64,000 bases of DNA, from NCBI RefSeq assembly GCF_965363235.1, contig NC_134844.1:90172664-90236663 (forward strand), given 5' to 3'. Each line of letters opens with the position of its first letter. Position 1 is the stretch's first letter. Of this stretch, positions 55,740-64,000 are shown in pieces. The notes beneath the pieces are model-generated. The model did no database searches. It was not told where the DNA came from and was given only the letters and a program-made list of their open reading frames with translations. The translations under genes were made by a program, and so were the position numbers. Origin of the DNA: Mytilus galloprovincialis (lineage: Eukaryota > Mollusca > Bivalvia > Mytilida > Mytilidae).

Positions 55740-57170
55740 AAAACAGTACATTTGGCATGTTTGGTAATAAAATAATGATAACAATGAAATAACTTCTTAT
55801 TTGAAAATCACTTAGTCAAGGTAGTGATAAGCCTCTTAGCAGTAATAGCTCTTAAACAAGTTGCTTTTTTAAAAGTTTTGATATTTAAAGTGCATTTTTA
55901 AATGTTCTTATATCATTACGGCCATTTATATAATTAATAAAGGGTCTATCTAAGACCAGCTAAAGTAAGTGCTACTCTTTTTTTTTTTTACATTCCCTTA
56001 AAATTAAGTCTGTTATTAGATTGTATAGTTACTGCTCTAATTACAAATATAAGTTTAAGTACAACTTTTTGAAATTTCACATAAGACTTACAGTAAAATA
56101 TTAGAATTTTAATAATTTTTGCTTTCATATCTTGTACACTGTATATTGATTACCAGTATTCATGTGTCGCCTTTGTTACTATTGCAACTTTTGGCAGATC
56201 TGATAGCATTCCACAGCAGTTATTAGCAGTTTATAAAACCATATTAGGATGTAAAACTTAGCAGTTGGCATGAATATTCATTATTGACAGCTGTTATTAT
56301 AGCAGTTCTCATGAATATTCATTATTTGATAGCTGTTATTATAGCAGTTCTCATGAATATTCAGATCTCATTTAAATTTTTCGTTAAAAATAACTGCCAA
56401 AGAACTGTGAAGGCTATGGAATGCTATTGGAATGCCTTTATGCAAATTAATCATTGCCTTATATTTGGTAACTGTGAATGCTAATAAACTGCCAAATAAT
56501 TGCTGTCAAGTGGGAACTGTGAATGCTAATTAACTGCTGAAGAACTGCAGTTCACTTTGACTTGGGTATTTTTTTAATTTTCCTTTTATTATGAATGAAA
56601 TAAGACGGTGAATATATATAAAAAAAACTGGGATAGACACATAACAAAACAATATTCCAGCCATAAAGGGGTGCCTAGATAATAAAGCTGTGAATATATA
56701 TATAGCATCAACACCTGATGCCCTTATGGACAAATATTTCTTATATCTTCTCATGAAAAACAAAGAGAAAATGCTTTCCTGTTTTGTCTTATGTTTCTCA
56801 CGGCACAAGTTTTCTTGATTTCACTGTAAGAATACTTATAGATACAAGTTTATAAAGTTTCACACATATTTATTAAAATATGTAAATAGCGATTATATGA
56901 GTAGTATGTTATTAGCAATATTAGTATTACAGTATTTGCTGCATGTGAATATTAAAAAAAAACAGTAATTATACAGTCAAATATTTAACTTTAGTCCAAT
57001 TTTTTCCACTTGGTTCGCATTCTTCATCTTGCTGTCTATAGTTTTATGAATAGATAGTTTCAACCTGAATTTGACAGATTTATGTTTCTATTATAGATGA
57101 TCGACTTCGAATCTGTTACTTTGGTAAACTGTGTACTTCTTATGATATGTTTCTCTATTGTGGTTGAACA
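55740..57170. other. Right part of element B and 3' flank of the host gene
   Basis: Up to 56566 this is element B. From 56569 to 57175 it is AT-rich, and on the minus strand it would be the 3' untranslated region of the HEPN gene. The 92-residue ORF at 56530-56808 spans the element edge and is not convincing. Confidence 0.5.
56869..56874 (-). terminator. Candidate polyadenylation signal of the COR/HEPN gene
   Basis: AATAAA on the minus strand, about 300 bp past the stop codon at 57176-57178. Position and hexamer fit; the cleavage site was not verified. Confidence 0.35.
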
Positions 57171-57175
57171 TTGAT

Positions 57176-57207
57176 TTAGTGCTCAATTTCAACTTCAATC
57201 GTCATCC
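57176..57207 (-). CDS. Last coding exon of the COR/HEPN gene
   Basis: Acceptor TTTTATTTTAG precedes GG ATG ACG. The two leading bases complete the Gly codon left open by the previous exon. The exon then reads MTIEVEIEH and stops. It is short but fits phase exactly. Confidence 0.65.
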
Positions 57208-60200
57208 CTAAAATAAAATTATAAGCTACTAATTGAACGATTGGTGTTATTTAAGTGGCATTTGTATAATGCACATTTACTGATTAGGACAAGAATAATT
57301 TACCAAAGTGCAATTGGTATGTCATTTAATAGGTGCTCCATTTTTTACTGTCGGTTTAAAGAAGACTAAACATGATAATATTTATATTCCTGAGTTATCC
57401 TTGTTATAACTGTTTCAAATTATACTTAAAATATTTATCAATGGCAAAATCAGTAGGCGAAGTTAGAATGACTACTCATATCAGGTAACGGAACGCATAA
57501 AATATATCGCAACAGGGTCTTAGCAAATCTCAACTTTAATAAATTGTTAAGTCTACATACACTTATATTTTAATACAAACAAGTCTTCATTTACCCTTAT
57601 TCTTTTACAAACAAGTCTAGTTATGGTCATTGTCATTTCTAGGAAATCACGAAAATAGCCCAGATTATATTAATGGATATTAAACAGTACATTACAGGAA
57701 AAACGAAAAAGGCTAAGAAATACAAAAAAAAAAAAGAACGGTTAAAAACATATGTACCTGATATTTCATTTTCAATTGATTTCACTTCCTCTTTAGAAAT
57801 AGATTTAGCCAGAATTTCCTTCAGACGATCTGTATACAGCTTTGTTGGTGTGTTATGGCGATCAAATCTTGTTAAAAGGTCACTTGATATATTACTTAAT
57901 TCATTGAAACGCATGTCGTCAAGTTTAAATAGCTGAGAATGTTGTAATTCGTTTCTTGTAAGTCGTATGCGCTCAATATCATCTCCAATAGCTATGTCCG
58001 TATTCTTAAAATCTTGCCAACATCCTCCCCATGGTCCAGGATGACATCGTGGGTGGTTTGAATTACTTGGAACATGTTTATTAAGTTTCCTGTGTTCACT
58101 GTATAAGTATGTTATATCACAATCACACCTTGGACGTAGATGTGGTTTATCTGGTTTCAATAGATCATATAAAACATCAGCAAAAATATTCAATGCTATC
58201 ATTCCCATCTTTGTAAAATTAATTTCCTCTTCTGTGAACTGGAAAGAATATATTAAGAGTTAAGAATTGTGATGTAAAACAAGAACAAGATAATCTACAA
58301 TAAGACTTCACATAAGTTTTGGCTGAATCAATTGACAGTTAACTTGGTCAAGTACTCACAGAAGTTTTAGCAAGAAAACAAAAACATAAACAGTTTATAT
58401 TAATAAGTAAAACTAAATAGCTGGCACCAAAGCCGAAACTAACTTTTACTCAATTGGAGAAATCTGTGAATAATGTTTCAAAATAATTATTGACAAAATC
58501 TTCCTGATAATAATTCAGAAATAGTTTGTTTTGATATCAATGATAAGGAAACAGTGTCAAATTTATGTTTTTTTTTTCTTACATAGGAAAACCATAATAA
58601 TTAAACACATGTATCATTTATTGATAATTTTTAGCATCTGGTCTAACAATTTAAAACATTCATGATAATATAATTGCTTCAACTTAACTAACAGCAGTAT
58701 GATGACTATCAAAAGTTCCACAAAGGCAAATGTTGAACAGAAAATAATGCCATTATTTAATGAGAAAAGGGATTTGTGTTGATGAAAAAAAAAGTAAAAT
58801 CACAAAAATACTTAACTCCGAGCAAAATTCAATCGTAAAGTCCATAATCAAATGGCAAAATCAAATGACAAAACACATCAAAAACGAATGGACAACAACT
58901 GTCATATTCCTGACTTGGTACAGGCATTTTCAAATGTAGAAAATGGTGGATTAAACCTGGTTTTATAGACATGTAAGAAAGAGAAATAGAAATATTTCTG
59001 TCAACAATTCTATTTCAAGTGTTTGAATTTACATTCTAAAATTAATTCACATTAATGTTTGTGGAAGTCAACATTTGTTCAACTTTAACCATCGATAAAA
59101 GAATACTTACATTTAATCTTTTTAACAATTTTGTTCTTCTATATATATCTAGTCATTGTTCAATCTTTAAATTATTATGATATCGAATGGAAAACTAAAC
59201 TTCTCCTGTTTTATCATTTCGATTTTTAGGAAATGAATATAGCACAAAAATACAATGTGGTGTTACATACCCCTGTCGAAATGGCTGTTCCTGTTGCCCT
59301 TTCATTGATATTTGAAAACTCCCTCTCACCAGCTTGGACACGGACACGTACCTCAAAAAAAAAAAAGTATGTCATTCATTTTCCATAGAAAATAGTTGGT
59401 AATATTCATGAAAGGTTTACGAAGACAATTTGTCAATGTAGGTGGCACCTATTCTTTTATTCTATTTTGATAAAGATAGGTTGAATAATCGACATAGCCA
59501 AGCATGCAAGTATGTCTTAAGATAAAGATAGGTTGAATAATCGACATAGCCAAGCATGCAAGTATGTCTTAAGATAACGATAGGTTGAATAATCGACATA
59601 GCCAAGCATGCAAGTATGTCTTAAGATAAAGATAGGTTGAATAATCGACATAGCCAAGATTGCACGTATGTCTTAAGATAAAGATAGGTTGAATAATCGA
59701 CATAGCCAAGCATGCAAGTATGTCTTAAGATAAAGATAGGTTGAATAATTGACATAGCCAAGCATGCAAGTATGTCTTAAGATAAAGATAGGTTGAATAA
59801 TCGACATAGCCAAGCATGCAAGTATGTCTTAAGATAAAGATATGTTAAATAATCGACATAGCCAAGATTGCAAGTATGTCTTAAGATAAAGATAGGTTGA
59901 ATAATCGACATAGCCAAGCATGCAAGTATGTCTTAAGATAAAGATAGGTTGAATAATCGACATAGCCAAGCATGCAAGTATGTATTAAGATAAAGATAGG
60001 TTGAATAATCGACATAGCCAAGCATGCAAGTATGTCTTAAGATAAAGATAGGTTATATAATTGACATAGCCAAGCATGCGCGTATGTCTTAAGATAAAGA
60101 TAGGTTGAATAATTGACATAGCCAAGTATGCACGTATGTCTTAAGATAAAGATATGTTGAATAATCGACATAGCCAAGATTGCACGTATGTCTTAAGATA

Positions 60201-63200
60201 AAGATAGGTTGAATAATCGACATAGCCAAGCATGCACGTATGTCTTAAGATAAAGATAGGTTGAATAATCGACATAGCCAAGATTGCACGTATGTCTTAA
60301 GATAAAGATAGGTTGAATAATCGACATAGCCAAGCATGCAAGTATGTCTTAAGATAAAGATAGGTTGAATAATCGACATAGCCAAGATTGCACGTATGTC
60401 TTAAGATAAAGATAGGTTGAATAATCGACATAGCCAAGCATGCAAGTATGTCTTAAGATAAAGATAGGTTGAATAATCGACATAGCCAAGATTGCACGTA
60501 TGTCTTAAGATAAAGATAGGTTGAATAATCGACATAGCCAAGATTGCACGTATGTCTTAACATAAAGATAGGTTGAATAATCGACATAGCCAAGCATGCA
60601 AATATGTCTTATGGCTATGTATGCATATTAGTAAAACAAGTTAGAGATGAGTTACCTCATAAAACTGGAAATTAGTGTACAATTTGGAGTTTAGTATGGG
60701 GTTCATTATCACTGAACCAGTATATATATATTTGTTTAGGGGCCAGTTGAAGGACGTCTCCGGGTGCGAGAATTTCTCGTTGCATTGAACACCTGTTGGT
60801 GACCTTCTGCTGTTTTCTGCTCTATGGTAGGGTTGTTGTCTCTTTGGCACAGTCCCCATTTCCATCCCAATTTTATTCCTATAAGTTTCATACAACTCAA
60901 GGAAATGTTTGTTTTCAGGGATGATTCTTCTATATAATTTAGGGCCGCTGAGTGGCTCTCAATTCCTCCAGCGGCCCCAAAAAGTTGTGTGAAAATAAAT
61001 TCCCAATTCAGAAAAAAAAAAAAAAAAAAATAATCGATATTTCCGGAAATGTTTCCGTCACCGATTTAGGCAATTCCATTTTTTCCGCATTTGTCTTCAA
61101 AGGGTTTTAAAATCCGAATACGAATAATGTAAACGGAAGATTGCTAGGATAAGGTATGTAATCATAATTTATATTGTGTGTTTATCAGAGACGTTTCTCA
61201 ATACCTTTGTTCTCGTAAAAGCAGACCTTTAAATAAAATTGAAGAAAATGCTATGGGAGTATTTGATCTCGTAAAAGCATATCGCCCAGCAGGTCGATAA
61301 TAGATGCTTTTTGTCAAAATGAGTCTCGTGAAAGCAGACCTCGGCAGGGAGTAAAACTTATAAATTTTGATAAATTTAATGGGTGCCGATCTCGGAAAAG
61401 CAGATCGCCCAACAGAACCGGTTATATAATATGTTTCTAAAAAATATAAATCAATATTTCTGCCTGGCTCTCAAATCAAAAGTCCGACTGTCTGAACATT
61501 TTTACATGTTGATAGATCATTCATCAAATAGGATGTCCACACATTATGGAACAGGTAACACTTGATACAATTTCCGTTTTCACAGGAAAATAATGTTATT
61601 TCATCATAGATTTTATGTGGAAAAAAATTCCCAATTGGGTGAAAATTCCCAATTTTGATGGTCAAAGGACCCATTTGAAAACACCTGGAATCATCCCTGT
61701 TTTTTTTACAATCAGGGACGAAGGTAAAAGGCGCAAAATCATAGAAACAGCCTACTCGGTCAGTAATGCTAAAATGCTAAAATGTGTAAAATGCTCAGTT
61801 AAGAGTATCATGATTTTATAACATGAATTGTCTCAATAGATTGCATTTTGATGGAATGAACTATTACAAAGCATATAGTGTCAATCCAAAGACAATTGCT
61901 CGATTTGACGAATGCATGATATTTTCTCAAGAATTTTTTTTAAGTAAAATAAGTAATTGACATTGCACTTTATCATTGTTTATGTAATACTTACTACTAG
62001 TTATACAAATATGCTATACAATAAAATAATAGATTGTTACCTTGGTGGATTGAACTGTAGTTTGGGTTTGACTTGAGCTTTCGATTTGAAGATTAGATCT
62101 GGGAACATTTTCAGAACTCTGTGACAATAAAAAATAATTTTTAAACAAAAGTTAATAACCACTATCGGTTGACCACTACTACCTAATATTTAATTAAAAC
62201 ATCACTCTACTTAAAACTATGAATTATTAATGAAAATAATCATAAATTGTATGTGGTGAGAGCAAAGCTTTAACCCAATATAGAATTTACTTAACCCATA
62301 TATATCGAAATCTAAAATGACGTCCATTATACGCTTTGAGTACACACCCGTGGTAAAATATGAATATATTGTTCGGGCGGTTCCGATTGTACTCCCACGT
62401 CATATGTTTTTTTTGTGACATGCATGTAATTAAGCTATCATTTAAAATCATTCAAACCTATCTAAATACGTTATTGTAATAGTTAAAGCATGCCACTAGT
62501 TCCATTTGCTCTGTTCTTTAACGTCTTAATAGTGCGTTATTTATGGGAATGGCATTTTTTCCTTCACCGAGAGCGCCTCCATCAAAACGAATGGCCATAT
62601 TCGTCCTATTGGAATAGAAATAATTCATGGCGGCTTGCTTTTATACTAACTTTACCACGGGTTTGCCCTTTATGCTGATATTTCACTCTCACTGTAAAGT
62701 ATTCAGCATAAAGAGCCAATTAACCCGTGGTAAAATTAGTATAAATTCAAGCCCCTATGCATTATTTCTTCAATACCAAACAGTAACACACTGACCTGTT
62801 AAAGTGCAAATAATATTTTTATCACTCAATAACTATAACTTTAGTACCCAGGAGAAAAGCAAGGAAAACTTTCATAGGCTATAGGTAGATTGAAGGACTG
62901 AAAGATAGTAACCAGTGTACAATATAATTACACATTTTCTATATAGAATACATATAACATGTAAAATATGAATAAATCTTTAACTTACATCAGATGTTTT
63001 ATGTTGTAGATCTAACCATTCACCAGTGAATGGGTGTATAGTAGTACATGTCTTACAATAATATATGTTTTCCTGATCTTCACTTAAATCAAATGATCCT
63101 GTCACACACTCTGGTTTTGTTTGGCCACATTCCCACTTCAACTCAAATCTTACATTAGACATCTTGAATCTTGTACTTATTAACTTGCTTATTTCCTCTG

Positions 63201-64000
63201 TCACAAAGTCTGCAATGTATTTGAACAAACCTCTTTCAACAGTGACTTGCTTCCCAAACTGCCAAATCTGAATTTGAATAATATTTGGACCTTTCATAAT
63301 AAGTAATTTTCTCAATTTTGTCGTTTTCTGTAACTCAAAGACAGCTGAGCTTCTGAAAAGAGTAATTTGTCTTTTCTGTTCCTTAGTGACAACTTCTTCA
63401 ACGTTATATTTCCTGCACAGTGAGGCAATTAAATGATTAATTAAATGAGGTGGTAGAAACCTAAACATATAACATAACCAGGTAGACTTAGTACATATGT
63501 TTTCCGTCACATTAAACATTTTATATATATCACATTCGGGTTCTGATTTAATCATACAAGGTAGATAATAGAGAGGTTTGTCATCACCAGCCTCTCTTTG
63601 AGTTTCCGATGTGTTAGGACGTATAATGATATCAAATTTCTCCATTACATTCAGGATATGATCCTTGTGTTTGGAAAAAATGCTTTCACCTTTTCTAAAT
63701 ATGTCGTCTAAAACCTCGCTATGCAATTTGCCTCTACTATACAATTCTCTCCATTTGTTTTTATTTCTTATACTAAAAGCACTAAATTTTTTGGCTGTGA
63801 CAATACATCTAAAAACATCAGACAACCACTGTGTGTCTAAAATTATATAAGAAGGAAGATCATTGAAATAAACTAAGGCTCTGATCTCATGGTGAAATTC
63901 CAGGAACAATCTAAGTTCTTCATCATTAAGTGGCTGATGTGTATCAATAGCAATATTCTGAATTTCTTGAAAGGAAATAATAGGTAACACCTTCTTCTTT
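57176..64000 (-). CDS. 3' half of a ROCO-like gene: COR domain plus DZIP3-type HEPN domain (five exons, continues off window)
   Basis: The exons on the minus strand are 64000(+)-62989, 62118-62041, 59351-59271, 58238-57758 and 57207-57176. Every intron has GT...AG ends. The first three junctions are phase 0 and the last is phase 1, and the total reads without a stop to TAA at 57176-57178. The COR domain is the partner of the Roc GTPase in ROCO proteins. The HEPN domain of the DZIP3 type has an R-x4-H motif, the ribonuclease signature of HEPN families. The N-terminus, perhaps a Roc GTPase and repeats, lies beyond the window. Bivalves have many such ROCO/HEPN proteins and an immune or signalling role is plausible, but this is inference. 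Confidence 0.8.
57758..58238 (-). CDS. HEPN (DZIP3-type) exon
   Basis: 481 nt. The acceptor is TTCTTTCCAG before TTCACAGAAGAGG; the donor is CAG|GTACAT at 57757. The exon starts FTEEEINFTKMGMIALNIF, ten codons upstream of the first Met. The motifs CHPGPWGGCWQDF and RLTRNELQHS match the HEPN_DZIP3 family. Arg and His of RNELQH form the R-x4-H active-site motif. The C-terminal part is helical and charged (ILAKSISKEEVKSIENEIS). The hydrophobic tail in the raw ORF beyond the donor is intron readthrough. Confidence 0.85.
58239..59270. other. Intron 4 of the minus-strand gene (between the 27-codon and HEPN exons)
   Basis: AT-rich, with no repeats that I could pair and no nested gene. Confidence 0.6.
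59271..59351 (-). CDS. 27-codon linker exon
   Basis: A T-rich tract and GAG acceptor, then GTA CGT GTC. It ends ACA GGG|GTATGT. It reads VRVRVQAGEREFSNINERAT and so on, phase 0 at both ends. No known domain. The acceptor AG stands right after a T-run, which is strong. Confidence 0.65.
59467..60612. repeat. 52-bp minisatellite (~22 copies) in an intron
   Basis: The unit is GATAAAGATAGGTTGAATAA, TCGACATAGCCAAG, CATGCAAGTATGTCTTAA. Two variants, GCATGCAAGT and GATTGCACGT, alternate irregularly, mostly the first in the left half and mixed in the right half. Very homogeneous. Confidence 0.93.
60640..60900 (+). repeat. Common mussel dispersed repeat
   Basis: Includes GGGGCCAGTTGAAGGACGTC, CTCCGGGTGCGAGAATTTC, GAACACCTGTTGGTGACC and GGTTGTTGTCTCTTTGGCAC. 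It lies within the intron. The 84-residue minus ORF belongs to the repeat. Confidence 0.65.
60901..62040. other. Remaining intron sequence
   Basis: A poly-A run lies at about 61013-61030. A short block TCTCGTAAAAGCA(G/T)A recurs at 61211, 61268, 61324 and 61390 (loosely), possibly a degenerate ~60-bp repeat. No gene. Confidence 0.45.
62041..62118 (-). CDS. 26-codon Ser/Gln/Thr-rich linker exon
   Basis: Acceptor TTTATTGTCACAG, then AGT TCT GAA. It ends ACC AAG|GTAACA. It reads SSENVPRSNLQIESSSQTQ and so on, phase 0 at both ends. Low complexity, a flexible linker between COR and HEPN parts. Confidence 0.65.
62631..62757. mobile_element. Foldback MITE in intron, ~127 bp
   Basis: Left arm words GGCTTGC, TTATACTAACTTTACCACGG and CCCTTTATGCTGA reappear inverted in the right arm (TCAGCATAAAGAG, AACCCGTGGTAAAATTAG, CAAGCCC). 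The loop is about 25 nt. No TSD was assigned. Confidence 0.65.
62989..64000 (-). CDS. COR-domain exon (5' end off window)
   Basis: Open from the right edge to donor GAT|GTAAGT (intron starts at 62988). It begins mid-protein, with regulatory helices (ALVYFNDLPSYIILDTQWLS) that match the start of COR domains. It continues with FDIIIRP, YYLPCMIKS and FRFLPPHLINHLIASLCRKY, typical of the COR winged-helix part. The last ~40 residues carry YYCKTCTTIHPFTG, a small Cys-x2-Cys motif that may bind zinc. The COR domain dimerises and controls the Roc GTPase in ROCO proteins. The Met at the start of the open frame is not a start codon in context, since the reading continues to the window edge. Confidence 0.85.

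Larger units (their letters stand above)
53795..56566. mobile_element. Foldback element B: 20-bp TIRs, TA target, gcagtt/cttagcatt motif arrays
   Basis: The left end is CCCAAGTCAAACTGAACTGC. The right end, reversed, is the same with one change. TA flanks both sides (53793-53794 and 56567-56568). The subterminal regions are filled with short words: AGCAGTT, AGCTGTTATT and a 12-bp CTTAGCATTCGT array on the left; AGCAGTTCTCATGAATATTC and AACTGTGAATGCTAAT on the right. There is no transposase ORF. The plan (CCCA-GTC start, TA target, short-motif-rich flanks) is the same as element A at 24345. It hosts a Helitron and a tandem duplication. Confidence 0.75.

Noticed and set aside
57639..57757. C-terminal transmembrane segment of the HEPN protein
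   Set aside because: The hydrophobic run lies past a clear splice donor (CAG|GTACAT) and is intron; the next exon fits in phase.
59467..60612. CRISPR-like regular repeats
   Set aside because: Units are contiguous without unique spacers, and the sequence is from an animal nuclear genome.

Overview
The window reads as nuclear DNA of a bivalve mollusc, most likely a marine mussel (Mytilus or a close relative). It is AT-rich, has spliced genes, and carries several dispersed repeats that I recognise from mussel genomes: the 'gatgtggtatgattgcc' family, the 'gaggctctaaagagcc' family and the 'ggacgtctccgggtgcg' family. There is no prokaryotic gene organisation. Almost all of the first 57 kb is transposable elements and tandem repeats. 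Only the last 7 kb holds a recognisable host gene.

Layout. (1) 1-10.6 kb, plus strand: an L1/Tx1-like LINE with a zinc-knuckle ORF1, small middle ORFs and a decayed endonuclease/RT ORF2. It is split at 2105-5978 by a 3.9-kb inverted-repeat DNA element. (2) 11.3-31.8 kb, minus strand: a second LINE, with a PHD/zinc-knuckle ORF1 and an ORF2 carrying endonuclease, RT and RNase H. It is cut into three pieces by a TTAA-flanked piggyBac-type element (14166-17325) and a 12.3-kb CACTA-type element (17701-29957). The CACTA element contains a 1.5-kb foldback element, which in turn contains a 61-bp MITE, so nesting is four deep. Removing the insertion in LINE 1 or either insertion in LINE 2, with one copy of the target-site duplication, puts the interrupted reading frame back in register. 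That is strong internal proof of the boundaries. (3) 33.7-44.7 kb: a ~103-bp satellite. Part of its monomer matches the end of the common dispersed mussel repeat. The satellite is interrupted by a 1.3-kb unit ending in a long hairpin and by a young LTR retrotransposon (37571-43742). That element has 604-bp LTRs that look identical, long open ORFs, the order Gag-PR-IN-RT-RNase H (Gmr1-like), and a cluster of perfect heat-shock elements in the LTR. (4) 44.7-53.5 kb: dispersed repeats with internal ~500-bp units, a BEL/Pao integrase fragment, and minisatellites of 39, 40 and 59 bp. (5) 53.8-56.6 kb: a TA-flanked inverted-repeat element containing a Helitron, which itself contains a dispersed repeat.

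(6) 57.2-64.0 kb, minus strand: the 3' half of a spliced host gene. It encodes a COR-type domain (ROCO family), two short linker exons, and a DZIP3-type HEPN domain with an intact R-x4-H motif. Five exons join in consistent phase down to a stop codon. The gene runs off the right edge, so its N-terminal domains are not visible. A 52-bp minisatellite of about 22 copies sits in one intron.

All comparisons were made by reading. No alignment, database search or RNA evidence was available.
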